A DNA stretch of 39,229 bases from a virus, in IMG/VR virus record IMGVR_UViG_3300014838_000007, positions 1 to 39,229 of that record, one strand, 5' to 3'. A program made the position numbers and the translations under genes. Below, in pieces: positions 23,742 through 30,873 of this stretch (position 1 is its first letter; every line of letters begins with the position of its first letter). Under the pieces are notes generated by a model. It did not search any database. It was given only the letters and a program-made list of their open reading frames with translations, and had not been told where the DNA came from.

Positions 23742-23996
23742 CTATTCCGCTTTTCTTAGTTTTTTTTCATCTTTTAACATGCAGCAATCCTTCATATGAA
23801 GTGTGGTTTCTACAGCAACCATTCTATATTCAAGTTGGTGCATTTGCGTAGAAATGTTTTCTAGCTTTTTCCAAATAGCTCCGAGAACAACAACAAGAAT
23901 GGGAATCCCTATTCCTAAGATCCATTTAAAAATCTCTATAGAATTATTAAAGTTGTTGGTGAGAGATTCAATTATCAATTTTGTGTTCTCATCCAT
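23742..23996 (-). CDS. Membrane-anchored coiled-coil protein, holin-like
   Basis: An 84-residue protein with one membrane span (about 24-43, WILGIGIPILVVVLGAIW) and a following coiled coil (LENISTQMHQLEYRMVAVETTLHM). AGGAG precedes the ATG at 23996. The span-plus-coil layout and the LE..x.VAVxTxLxM block resemble the protein at 37974, so the two are probable paralogues. XhlA/holin-like function is possible. It is transcribed against the neighbouring virion operons. Confidence 0.7.
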   Translation of the reverse strand: MDENTKLIIESLTNNFNNSIEIFKWILGIGIPILVVVLGAIWKKLENISTQMHQLEYRMVAVETTLHMKDCCMLKDEKKLRKAE

Positions 23997-24154
23997 TTTG
24001 TTAACTCCTTATTTTAAGTATCTTGTGTTAGCTAAATATTATCATTTGTGACAATTTATCGCAATCATAAACTTTTTTTTAAAAAAAATAGTAATATAAA
24101 TTATTTTAGTGTAATGTGAGCTTATCAAATCTTTCACTCCCAAGGAGCCTTTCT

Positions 24155-24772
24155 ATGCCAACTTTATCACCAAAAGTCACCCCGTATTATGGTGGCGGAC
24201 AAGCCGTTGACCCTGCAAACGTTCTCAAAACAACTGCAACAACCCCTCCAACTACTCTTACGCAAGATAGATTGGGAACAATCCAGGTTAACAATGCAAC
24301 TGCTTCCGCATGGCTGCTTGTTTCTAAATCCGGTGGTGTAGATACATGGTTAGCATTGGGTGGTGGAGGAGCAGCTTTCACAGCAGCTTCTTTGACTGCG
24401 TCTACAGGAAATATCACAGCAACACTTGGTAATCTTGTCCTTTCTGGAACAGGTTCAGGTTTAGTCACCACACCCACAGTAGTTGCAGCCGGAGCGTCTC
24501 CACAGACAGCAAATGGTAGAGTGGGATCTGTTACTTTCTCAGGTGTGAGTATCGCAGCCGGAGCAACTCAATCCTTTACAATTTCTAATACAGCAATTAC
24601 CGGATCTTCAACGATCTTGCTTATTGTGATGACAGGCGCAACATCAGGCTCAGCCCCTTCAATTCAGTCTGTTGCAAATACTGCTGGACAAACAGTTATT
24701 ACTGTTACCAATGGTACCGGAGCCACTACAACCGTTGCAAATATTACTTTCACATATCAAGTACTTAACTAA
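24155..24772 (+). CDS. Fibre-type protein (205 aa)
   Basis: A 205-residue Thr/Ala/Gly-rich beta protein from ATG 24155, preceded by AAGGAG. Residues 1-75 (QDRLGTIQVNNATASAWLLVSKSGGVDTWLALGGG in pieces) resemble the N-terminal segment that recurs at the start of the fibre protein at 26202; the rest is low-complexity beta repeat. First gene of the fibre block after the AT-rich region at 24050-24115. Probably part of the receptor-binding apparatus. Confidence 0.65.
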   Translation: MPTLSPKVTPYYGGGQAVDPANVLKTTATTPPTTLTQDRLGTIQVNNATASAWLLVSKSGGVDTWLALGGGGAAFTAASLTASTGNITATLGNLVLSGTGSGLVTTPTVVAAGASPQTANGRVGSVTFSGVSIAAGATQSFTISNTAITGSSTILLIVMTGATSGSAPSIQSVANTAGQTVITVTNGTGATTTVANITFTYQVLN

Positions 24773-24781
24773 GGAGATTTC

Positions 24782-25090
24782 ATGACAGCAATTTTACCTC
24801 AGCTAACTGCTACTCGCCCATGTGGAAAGAAAGATGCTCAAGGGAATTTGATTCCAGATTCTTTTGAAGATTTAGCCTTCCAAGGGGCTTACACCGGCAC
24901 AAATCTTACATACAAGGGATTTGCCCGAGCCGGAGCATCTACAAGCGCAGCAGTATGGCAGATCGCTTTCTTAACCTATGATGGTTCAAACAACCTTCTT
25001 TCAATTCAATGGCCTCAAAACTCTTATGGCGAAGCGAGTACGGAATATCAATTCGTCTGGGCTAATAGAGCGACCTACACTTATTCATAA
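24782..25090 (+). CDS. Small fibre-associated protein (102 aa)
   Basis: A 102-residue protein with several beta strands, beginning MTAILPQLTATRPCGKKDAQ, with AAGGAG just upstream. The sentence-like repeat of FARAGASTSAAVWQIAFLTYDG suggests a beta fold. Located between two fibre genes, so likely a structural accessory or chaperone. Family not recognised. Confidence 0.55.
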   Translation: MTAILPQLTATRPCGKKDAQGNLIPDSFEDLAFQGAYTGTNLTYKGFARAGASTSAAVWQIAFLTYDGSNNLLSIQWPQNSYGEASTEYQFVWANRATYTYS

Positions 25091-25105
25091 TAGAAAGGGG
25101 AATAC

Positions 25106-26200
25106 ATGCCGTTTACTTTCAATCCATTCACAGATAAATTAGACTTTTATGCTGCCTCCTCTGGAGGGACAGTAACTAGTGTTTCCGGAACTGCCAACCA
25201 AGTTTTGGTTACTAACGGAACAAGTACGGCAGTCATTTCATTGATTGGACCCTATACCCCGACTACATACACCCAAAATGGGGTGTTATATGGAAATGGC
25301 ACAAGCTCCATTCAAGCAACGGCAGCCGGTACGAATGGACAAGTATTAACGGCTACGACAGGATCAGCGCCTACATGGGCTAGTCCTGCAACTTCCGGGA
25401 CCGTTACAAGCGTTTCAGGGACAGCAAATCAGGTAAACGTTGCAACAGGAACAACTACTCCGGTTATCTCTCTAATAGGCCCCTATACTCCCGCTACTTA
25501 TTCTGCTCATGGATTACTCGTGGGGGAAGGCACAGGCTCCATTGTGGCATTAGCAACAGGAACAGCCGGGCAAATTCTGCAATCCGGAGGAGCTACCGGA
25601 GATCCAGCTTATAGCACTACAACTTACCCGACTACGAATGCAATCAATACTATTTTATACGCTTCCGCAGCAAATACAATGTCCGCTTTAGCAACTGCAA
25701 ATGACGGAGTATTAGTCACAAGTTCTTCGGGAGTTCCTTCTATAGACGCGACAAATTTTCATGTATTATCAACAGGTCTACAATTAAAGGGTAACAATAC
25801 TAATGCAGCTCCTCCGGCAGGTTTCATCGGCGAACAAATTAGCTCAGTAGTCAATTCCGGTGCAGCCGTTTCTTTAACAAGTAGTGTTGCTGCAAATCTT
25901 ACAAGCATCACTTTGACCGCTGGGATTTGGAATATAAGTTTCGTCGCGGAATTTAGTGGTGGTACGGCTATTACAGAAAGAGACTTGGCAATTGGTCTTA
26001 CATCGGCTTCGTTTACTGGCACAGTCATAGGCGATAGCCGATTTAATTCAACAGGGTCTAATGGTTCATTCCTAGGTGTAATTCCTGATTATAGATTGAA
26101 TGTAACGGCAACTCCAATTGTATATGCTGTTGTTGTTTCGACCTATACCGGAGGAAGCGAAGTAGTGTTCGGAAGAATATCAGCGACAAGAGTAGGATAA
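25106..26200 (+). CDS. Tail fibre protein with two long internal repeats
   Basis: A 364-residue fibre. Starts MPFTFNPFTDKLDFY, a motif typical of phage fibre N-termini. Two copies of a roughly 75-residue repeat follow, each with GTVTSVSGTANQV, ISLIGPYTP and a GQ-L segment, and the corresponding DNA repeats are diverged. The C-terminal 140 residues are a separate beta domain (NSGAAVSLTSSVAANLTSITLTAG in pieces), probably the receptor-binding tip. GGGG lies upstream of ATG 25106. Confidence 0.75.
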   Translation: MPFTFNPFTDKLDFYAASSGGTVTSVSGTANQVLVTNGTSTAVISLIGPYTPTTYTQNGVLYGNGTSSIQATAAGTNGQVLTATTGSAPTWASPATSGTVTSVSGTANQVNVATGTTTPVISLIGPYTPATYSAHGLLVGEGTGSIVALATGTAGQILQSGGATGDPAYSTTTYPTTNAINTILYASAANTMSALATANDGVLVTSSSGVPSIDATNFHVLSTGLQLKGNNTNAAPPAGFIGEQISSVVNSGAAVSLTSSVAANLTSITLTAGIWNISFVAEFSGGTAITERDLAIGLTSASFTGTVIGDSRFNSTGSNGSFLGVIPDYRLNVTATPIVYAVVVSTYTGGSEVVFGRISATRVG

Positions 26201-26201
26201 A

Positions 26202-27689
26202 ATGACTGGTTTAATGCCCCCGGGTCCTCTAGCATATAAAGGTCAACTTGTAGTTAGCTATATTCAAAGACCCTTCCCTCCCACAACAGCTTTTAATGAT
26301 TTTGATGTGCCAACTATTTGGGTTGATCCACTTCATCAAGAAGCTTATATCTTGGTGGCTAAGCCTCAAGGTGTAGCAGAATGGATATTAATTGGAGGCA
26401 CTCCCGGGGTATTAGCAACTTTAACGGGAAATACCGGAGGTCCAATTACTCCAATGGCTGGCAATATAAATATAGTTGGGGATGGAACATCTATTGTCTT
26501 TGCCGGAAATAACTCAACAGCAACCCTCACAGCGAGTGTATCAGGATCAGTGGCAACAACTTACACGGGAAATTCGGGAACAGCTACGCCTTCAGCAAAT
26601 AATCTTAATGTCGTCACTTCAAATGCTTCGGTGAAATTTGTCGGCTCTGGGTCGACATTAACCCAAAACTTTGGAGTTTCTAACTTAATCCTAGGATCAA
26701 ATTATACCGGTTCAGGTGGGGAAAATGTAGGGATAGGAACGAATTGTTTACCTGCCTTAACCACAGGGGTTAGCAATTGTTGCCATGGCGCGTTTTCTGG
26801 CTTCTCTCTTACTACCGGAGCAAATAACATTGCGATCGGAACTTCTTCTCTATTTCTTTTAACATCAGGTATTCAAAACGTAGCATTAGGCGGGGGAACA
26901 TTAGACAATCTCCTTACAGGAAGTTATAATATAGCGATTGGATCGGCTGCAAATACAATTTCCGGAGTGAGTTACACTTCTTCAGAATCTAGTAATATAG
27001 TGATTGGAAATGCAGGCGTAACAGGAGAATCGAACACAATTAGAATTGGTACACAAGGATCCGGAAATGCAGAACAAAATACGTGCTATGTAGCCGGGGT
27101 GGCAGGTGTTGCCACGACAAATAGTCAGGTTGTCACTGTCAATACTGCAACAGGACAGCTAGGATCAACTCCCATGGCGTCAAGTGGGGCTTGGGTTAAA
27201 ATCCAAACTCAAACAGCTGCTAATTCACCAACTCTAGATTTTACAACGGGTATTTCGGCCACTTATACTTCTTATGTATTTATTTTAAGCGATGTTTTGC
27301 CAACAGCATTTAATGTACAATTAGAAGCTCTTATCTCGACAAATGGTGGTACAAGTTATTTGACTTCTGGGTATCAATCCGGTCAATTAGCAGCATCTTA
27401 TAATAGCAACGTTTGGGCAAATAATAATGGTACAACAGCAATTTTTGTTTCAGGTGGAAATGTAAATACCTCGGGATCTGGAGTTTCTGGAAATGTGAAT
27501 TTTTATAACATTACAACTGCCAGTCCACCTGCTTGTCTAGGACTTCTTTATTGGAATAATGGGACTACAAACTTAAACCAAATAGTAGCAAGTAATACAA
27601 CGACTGCGGGCGTCAATGCATTTAGATGGCTCTTTGGTAGTGGAAATATTGCTTCCGGCACAATTTCACTATATGGGATTCTACCTTAA
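26202..27689 (+). CDS. Tail fibre protein with YadA-head-like repeats
   Basis: A 495-residue fibre. N-terminal VPTIWVDPLHQEAYILV attachment segment; then two TGN-x-G repeats around 70-145; then about 165-265 carries repeated NIAIG, NVALG, NIAIG, NIVIG units like the left-handed helix of trimeric YadA/Hep_Hag adhesin heads; then a neck with NTIRIGTQGSGNAEQ, and a C-terminal domain that probably contacts the receptor. Its stop overlaps the next small gene. Confidence 0.75.
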   Translation: MTGLMPPGPLAYKGQLVVSYIQRPFPPTTAFNDFDVPTIWVDPLHQEAYILVAKPQGVAEWILIGGTPGVLATLTGNTGGPITPMAGNINIVGDGTSIVFAGNNSTATLTASVSGSVATTYTGNSGTATPSANNLNVVTSNASVKFVGSGSTLTQNFGVSNLILGSNYTGSGGENVGIGTNCLPALTTGVSNCCHGAFSGFSLTTGANNIAIGTSSLFLLTSGIQNVALGGGTLDNLLTGSYNIAIGSAANTISGVSYTSSESSNIVIGNAGVTGESNTIRIGTQGSGNAEQNTCYVAGVAGVATTNSQVVTVNTATGQLGSTPMASSGAWVKIQTQTAANSPTLDFTTGISATYTSYVFILSDVLPTAFNVQLEALISTNGGTSYLTSGYQSGQLAASYNSNVWANNNGTTAIFVSGGNVNTSGSGVSGNVNFYNITTASPPACLGLLYWNNGTTNLNQIVASNTTTAGVNAFRWLFGSGNIASGTISLYGILP

Positions 27690-27808
27690 TGAAAAATCCT
27701 ATCAGCGAACTATGCGCGCCAACTCTCATCTTGAATAAACAAGGCAAAAAGAAGTTTCTATGGGGCGGTTTTAACATGCAACTTTATAGAAAGTGCATGA
27801 ACTGGTAA
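27689..27808 (+). CDS. Small basic protein (39 aa)
   Basis: A 39-residue frame coupled by TAATG to the fibre gene, beginning MKNPISELCAPTLIL and containing a KKKFLWGGFN segment and a C-terminal CMNW. Too short for family assignment. It opens a set of three tiny genes that may belong to lysis. Confidence 0.45.
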   Translation: MKNPISELCAPTLILNKQGKKKFLWGGFNMQLYRKCMNW

Positions 27809-27859
27809 AAAAGTTCCCCGTGGAAAAAGAAATAAAAAACTTTTAATCCAAGGATCTTT

Positions 27860-28030
27860 ATGAGAAGAAATTTCATGCCGACTTTAAGTCTTATTTCTGT
27901 CCTTTTATTTATGTCTAGCTGTTCTTTCCTTGCATCTCACCCCGAGCAACTTGGAATCATTGAAAAAGAAGCTTTCGAGTTAAGCGAAATATTGATTGAA
28001 ACTGAGTTTCAAAAGGAGTTTCGCAAATGA
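27860..28030 (+). CDS. Small lipoprotein, Rz1-like spanin candidate
   Basis: A 56-residue protein with a lipoprotein signal: basic MRRN, a hydrophobic stretch, then L-F-M-S-S-C with the lipidated Cys at residue 21. The mature part is about 35 residues and acidic. AAGGA lies upstream. Size and position after the fibres fit an outer-membrane spanin subunit (Rz1), but no Rz partner was recognised. If a true lipobox, it points to a Gram-negative host. Confidence 0.55.
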   Translation: MRRNFMPTLSLISVLLFMSSCSFLASHPEQLGIIEKEAFELSEILIETEFQKEFRK

Positions 28031-28128
28031 TCACCGCTTTTCAAATTCCTCCCGATGAAGATGCTATGATAGGCGTTTCACTCGTTCTTTGTATGTTGCT
28101 TACTTGTCTTTATTTTTGTGGTATCTAA
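28027..28128 (+). CDS. Tiny membrane protein (33 aa)
   Basis: A 33-residue protein, ATGA-coupled to the lipoprotein gene, with an acidic head (PPDEDA) and one membrane span (about 14-32, MIGVSLVLCMLLTCLYFCG). A holin-like or spanin-partner role is conceivable. Its last 50 bases overlap the end of the convergent secreted-protein gene at 28078. Confidence 0.5.
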   Translation: MITAFQIPPDEDAMIGVSLVLCMLLTCLYFCGI

Positions 28129-28398
28129 TTCATATTTAATAAATTTATCAAATAATTCATGCCAATTTTGAATGAAATTATATGATTTAGCCTTATGACA
28201 TAAATAAACAAGCATGCATTGTGATACTACATAATCGTCAAAAGTTGGTGTATCTCTCTCGATGATCATGTTATAAGCTTTAGGGTAGTTTTCCTCTGCA
28301 ATATTCTGCCAAATGTAATAATCTTTAGGATCTTCAATTTGAGCAAATAAAGCAACCGGAGTTAATAGAACCCACCACAGAAAAGATAAAAACTTCAT
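28078..28398 (-). CDS. Secreted hypothetical protein (signal peptide)
   Basis: A 106-residue protein with a clear signal peptide (MKFLSFLWWVLLTPVALFA, then Q) and a mature helical domain of about 87 residues containing two cysteines and many aromatics. GGAGGG sits six bases before ATG. It is transcribed leftward, convergent with the tail/lysis genes, and its leader can fold into a long nested hairpin (28411-28487). Single genes of this kind often act at the cell surface, for example in superinfection exclusion; that is inference. Confidence 0.7.
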   Translation of the reverse strand: MKFLSFLWWVLLTPVALFAQIEDPKDYYIWQNIAEENYPKAYNMIIERDTPTFDDYVVSQCMLVYLCHKAKSYNFIQNWHELFDKFIKYELDTTKIKTSKQHTKNE

Positions 28399-28410
28399 AA
28401 AAGGCCCTCC

Positions 28411-28487
28411 AAGGCCCGATCTTTAGTTTAACGCATAGAAACTACTCTTTTGCGTTTTAATGGCTCCAATTAAAGATTTGAGGCCTT
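28411..28487 (-). promoter_or_regulatory. Nested three-part hairpin in the leader of the secreted-protein gene
   Basis: Three concentric perfect stems: AAGGCC/GGCCTT (28411-28416/28482-28487), ATCTTTA/TAAAGAT (28419-28425/28471-28477) and AACGCA/TGCGTT (28430-28435/28451-28456). It lies in the minus-strand leader, just before the GGAGGG ribosome site of the gene at 28398, and could control its translation or be a short RNA. Confidence 0.5.
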
Positions 28488-28503
28488 AGATTTGAAAAGT
28501 AGA

Positions 28504-28545
28504 GGTATGGCCCGTATGCCATACCCCCGTTTAGGCTTGTGGGGG
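28504..28545 (-). other. Overlapping hairpins downstream of the replication gene
   Basis: GGTATGGC/GCCATACC (28504-28511/28518-28525) competes with CCCCC/GGGGG (28524-28528/28541-28545), sharing two bases. There is no clear T run on either strand; on the minus strand a short TTTT follows. It may slow or end leftward transcription after the replication gene. The rest of 28399-28592 holds no gene that I can see. Confidence 0.35.
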
Positions 28546-28592
28546 CAAAAATTAAAAACTCCCCACCACTCCTAAGATTCTGTCATGAAAAT

Positions 28593-29537
28593 TTATAGTC
28601 CGTCTACTGAAATTTTGTTCTTTCTAAGTAAACTTAATGCCTGTTCTTTAAATCCTTTTTCACTAAAAGATAAGTGAGGAGGATACATAGCACCATTATT
28701 TATTTCAAGATAATTTGTTCCTATAGTCACCACTTTGTCGTTCTTGAATTTTTCTTTAAGCTTTTCTATAAAATCATCTTCGCTTTTTACGCCGTTGGAT
28801 GTCTTATTTTTTGCTCTCTTTTGTTTTTCAATGCGATCAATATTATTCAATAATCCACTCGGGGATTCTATAGTTAAACTCCAAAAAGGATCATCAAACA
28901 CCCAGTCGATTATAGTTTTTATTTCTGTGGGCGTTCTAAGTTTCAATAGTTTTTTGGTGTTTTTGATCCATACGGGAGTAATAGTCTTGGTAAAATTAGG
29001 GGACTGCTCCATAATCTTGCCCATCAAATAATCACACACCTTTTTAGGTAATTCATCTAAAGAAGAATTATTTTGGGGGTTTGGGGGCGGAGCCACCAAT
29101 TCTTCTTTTTTTTCTATTTTTTTTATTTCTATATCTTCTCTTTCTATACTACTATCTATTATGGTAGAAGAATTTTTCCACCCCCCTGGAAATTTTTTTC
29201 CACCCCCCTGGAAATCAGTTACTCTTCGTAAACTTTTTTTGATTCCCACAGAGAGAAAGATATGTCTTTGCCAATTTATCCCATGTTTTGTTGTCTGAAT
29301 TTCCAGATATCCAAGTGAGCTTAATTTTGATAAAAGTGATGATACTGTTTTTTCGCAACAATCCATCAAATTTGCCAAATAACCATTAGTTGCATAGCAA
29401 TAACCATGAGCCCTTGTCAGTCCTTTTACAAAAGCAAAAAGTCGAATGGCGGAAGAATCTAATTCCTTGTCCATAAACATGACCATGGGGATTGATATTT
29501 CAAAACCGAAGTCATTAGGATTAATTTCTTTATTCAT
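28593..29537 (-). CDS. Replication initiator-like protein with winged helix
   Basis: A 314-residue protein. Residues about 27-95 form a helix-turn-helix/winged helix (AIRLFAFVKGLTR...TNGYLANLMDCCEKTVSSLLSKLSSLGYLEI, in pieces), as in phage replication initiators. A low-complexity middle (about 105-150) follows, then a helical C-terminal domain (KTIIDWVFDDPFW) like DnaD/O-type proteins. The middle is encoded by DNA holding iteron-like repeats, an arrangement like lambda O. It probably recruits the host replisome, since the phage encodes no polymerase. Confidence 0.72.
   Translation of the reverse strand: MNKEINPNDFGFEISIPMVMFMDKELDSSAIRLFAFVKGLTRAHGYCYATNGYLANLMDCCEKTVSSLLSKLSSLGYLEIQTTKHGINWQRHIFLSVGIKKSLRRVTDFQGGGKKFPGGWKNSSTIIDSSIEREDIEIKKIEKKEELVAPPPNPQNNSSLDELPKKVCDYLMGKIMEQSPNFTKTITPVWIKNTKKLLKLRTPTEIKTIIDWVFDDPFWSLTIESPSGLLNNIDRIEKQKRAKNKTSNGVKSEDDFIEKLKEKFKNDKVVTIGTNYLEINNGAMYPPHLSFSEKGFKEQALSLLRKNKISVDGL
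29096..29174. other. AT-rich pyrimidine tract beside the repeats, candidate unwinding element
   Basis: About 80 bases of almost pure T/A/C on the plus strand within the replication gene, directly next to the repeats at 29175-29214. An AT-rich stretch beside iterons is the layout of the lambda and many plasmid origins. Confidence 0.4.
29175..29214. repeat. Two iteron-like palindromic repeats, candidate replication origin
   Basis: TTTCCACCCCCCTGGAAA occurs at 29175-29192 and 29197-29214, a 22-base period. Each copy is itself an inverted repeat (TTTCCA/TGGAAA). Because 22 is not a multiple of three, the two copies encode different amino acids (FQGGGK versus FPGGWK), so the DNA rather than the protein seems to be conserved. 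Confidence 0.5.
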
Positions 29538-29778
29538 TAGATCCCCCCTCGACTTTAACCAATTTTCCTTCTTTTAAAAGATCATTTATTATTTTATAGA
29601 ATTTTTTTTCTTTTATAAAAGGAAACATCAAATGGATTTTCTCCGATTCATAAATATGAAAGGCTCGATCAATATTACTTAGAATAATGGCTTTTTCAAA
29701 GCCATAAACTTCAATTTCATCGGAATTTATCACTAAATTTTTGTAATAGGCTGAGGATCTATGGACATGAAAAGTCAT
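29530..29778 (-). CDS. Small protein upstream of the replication gene
   Basis: An 82-residue protein with a C-terminal FIKEKKFYKIINDLLKEGKLVKVEG segment read in pieces that looks like a winged-helix end. It overlaps the initiator gene by 8 bases and is first in the leftward operon that starts at the control region 29848-29891. Likely an accessory replication or regulatory protein. Confidence 0.65.
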   Translation of the reverse strand: MTFHVHRSSAYYKNLVINSDEIEVYGFEKAIILSNIDRAFHIYESEKIHLMFPFIKEKKFYKIINDLLKEGKLVKVEGGSNE

Positions 29779-29847
29779 TTTAAATTTCCTGTTGTTTTTG
29801 GATCATTGACCCTAGGAAATTCGACTTTCTTCAGATTTTTTTCACTT

Positions 29848-29873
29848 TTTATTGCGATTGATGTTGCAATAAA
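29848..29873. promoter_or_regulatory. Operator-like inverted repeat in the divergent control region
   Basis: TTTATTGC (29848-29855) and GCAATAAA (29866-29873) are perfect 8-base arms 10 bases apart. The right arm contains the -35 of the rightward small-RNA promoter, and the repeat lies where leftward transcription of the replication operon should begin. A half copy (TTTATTGC) recurs at 30027-30034 before the next promoter. Confidence 0.6.
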
Positions 29874-29891
29874 TTCGAGATGGTGTATAAT
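29864..29891 (+). promoter_or_regulatory. Promoter of the short RNA
   Basis: TTGCAA at 29864-29869, 16-base spacer, TATAAT at 29886-29891. The start of transcription is expected near 29898. The -35 is inside the right arm of the operator-like repeat. Confidence 0.65.
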
Positions 29892-29897
29892 AAAACC

Positions 29898-29983
29898 ATC
29901 CTTTAGTGATAAGTATCTTGGGAAGGCTAGTTCCTAAGTCTTTTGCCCTCAATTGGCACATACCGATTGAGGGTTCTTTTTTT
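29898..29983 (+). ncRNA. Short terminated RNA, about 85 nt
   Basis: From the predicted start near 29898 the transcript contains hairpin CTTGGGAA/TTCCTAAG (29917-29924/29931-29938, loop GGCTAG) and ends in the terminator CCCTCAAT/ATTGAGGG (29946-29953/29966-29973) extended inward by TGG/CCG to about 11 bp with loop CACATA, then TTCTTTTTTT. It contains no ribosome site or usable frame. The layout resembles short phage control RNAs such as lambda oop or P22 sar. The target is unknown. Confidence 0.6.
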
Positions 29984-30030
29984 AATCCTTTTTTTTAAAT
30001 TGAGTTCACATTACCTCAAGAATGTTTTTA

Positions 30031-30059
30031 TTGCTAGAAATTTCGGCTTGTGCTATTTT
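30031..30059 (+). promoter_or_regulatory. Candidate promoter for the gene at 30084
   Basis: TTGCTA at 30031-30036, 17-base spacer, TATTTT at 30054-30059 with TG one base upstream (extended -10). Moderate match only. Apart from the short RNA, operator and this site, 29779-30083 holds no gene that I can see. Confidence 0.35.
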
Positions 30060-30083
30060 TTTTCCTTAAAACCGGAGGTAAAA

Positions 30084-30494
30084 ATGCATAATTTAACATT
30101 ATTCGATAAAGTGTCCGAACTTAGTGATAAATTTAAAAGTCTGTTCATCCAAAAGAAAAAAGTTGCTTCATTAGAGAATTTCTCTTCAGTCGCTCCATTC
30201 GAACACAAAACCTATCTCACTTTAATAAAACGTTGCATGGGGGATGGATTTTTAGGGGAAAAGGAATCGGATTTCCTAAACTATATGCTTGATCGCTATG
30301 AAGTGAATTTTCTAGAATGGTCTCATAAGACTAAATGGCTAAAGAAAGAAATGGGAAGAATTGCCGAAGAAAACTACAAGGTTAATAAAGTTGAGCAGAT
30401 GACATTCAATTTTGATAAGAAGCATCAACAGATTGCATCAAACATTCCAGCTCACATGCTGAATAACCAAAAACAAAACGTCCGGAGAATTTAA
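30084..30494 (+). CDS. Hypothetical protein (136 aa)
   Basis: A 136-residue, helical, basic protein from ATG 30084 with a very strong GGAGGT site. A central YLTLIKRCMGDGFLGEKESDFLNYMLDRY region looks like a compact helical bundle (read in pieces); EF-hand-like spacing is not complete. TAATG couples it to the next gene. First gene of a short rightward operon beside the replication control region. Function unknown. Confidence 0.65.
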   Translation: MHNLTLFDKVSELSDKFKSLFIQKKKVASLENFSSVAPFEHKTYLTLIKRCMGDGFLGEKESDFLNYMLDRYEVNFLEWSHKTKWLKKEMGRIAEENYKVNKVEQMTFNFDKKHQQIASNIPAHMLNNQKQNVRRI

Positions 30495-30871
30495 TGTCAC
30501 TATTTGAGATTAGCGTTGTAATTTGCCTATTGGCTCTTTGTGTAAACATTTATTTTCAAATGAAGCATCTTCACGAATTAGAAAATCTTTTAAAATTTAG
30601 AGATGATTTTTTTAGAGAAGAATTTGAACGATCAAATGACAATCAAATAAGAATGTTGCAAGAAATCGAAAAGCTACGAGGACAATTGATAGAAGGATTC
30701 TTTCAGATTTCTAGAGGATTCAGTGATTTTCGAAATCTTAAAGATAAAGAAATACCCACAGAAAAAAAACAGCGAAGCGAAGAACAAAGAAAAGCTGCCT
30801 CTGAAAAGAGAAAAGAATGGTGGGAAAAGAAACGTCAGGCGAAAAACTCCACTTCACCTGACGCCTCATAA
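30494..30871 (+). CDS. Membrane-anchored coiled-coil protein (125 aa)
   Basis: A 125-residue protein with one N-terminal membrane span (about 4-22, FEISVVICLLALCVNIYF), a long coiled coil, and a basic C-terminus with EKRKEWWEKKRQAKN. TAATG coupling to the previous gene. It ends three bases before the convergent recT gene. Could be a membrane scaffold for replication or a holin-type protein; unproven. Confidence 0.65.
   Translation: MSLFEISVVICLLALCVNIYFQMKHLHELENLLKFRDDFFREEFERSNDNQIRMLQEIEKLRGQLIEGFFQISRGFSDFRNLKDKEIPTEKKQRSEEQRKAASEKRKEWWEKKRQAKNSTSPDAS
30833..30863. other. Hairpin at the convergence of two operons
   Basis: CGTCAGG (30833-30839) and CCTGACG (30857-30863) form a 7-bp stem inside the last codons of the gene at 30494. 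No T run follows on either strand; it may still reduce read-through between the convergent genes. Confidence 0.3.
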
Positions 30872-30873
30872 AA

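Noticed and set aside
24187-24477. Minus-strand frame inside the fibre gene
   Set aside because: Repetitive Gly/Thr/Ala codons of the fibre keep the opposite strand open; no ribosome site.
25106-26200. Diversity-generating retroelement variable region in the fibre
   Set aside because: The two long repeats are ordinary diverged fibre repeats and no reverse transcriptase or template repeat was found.
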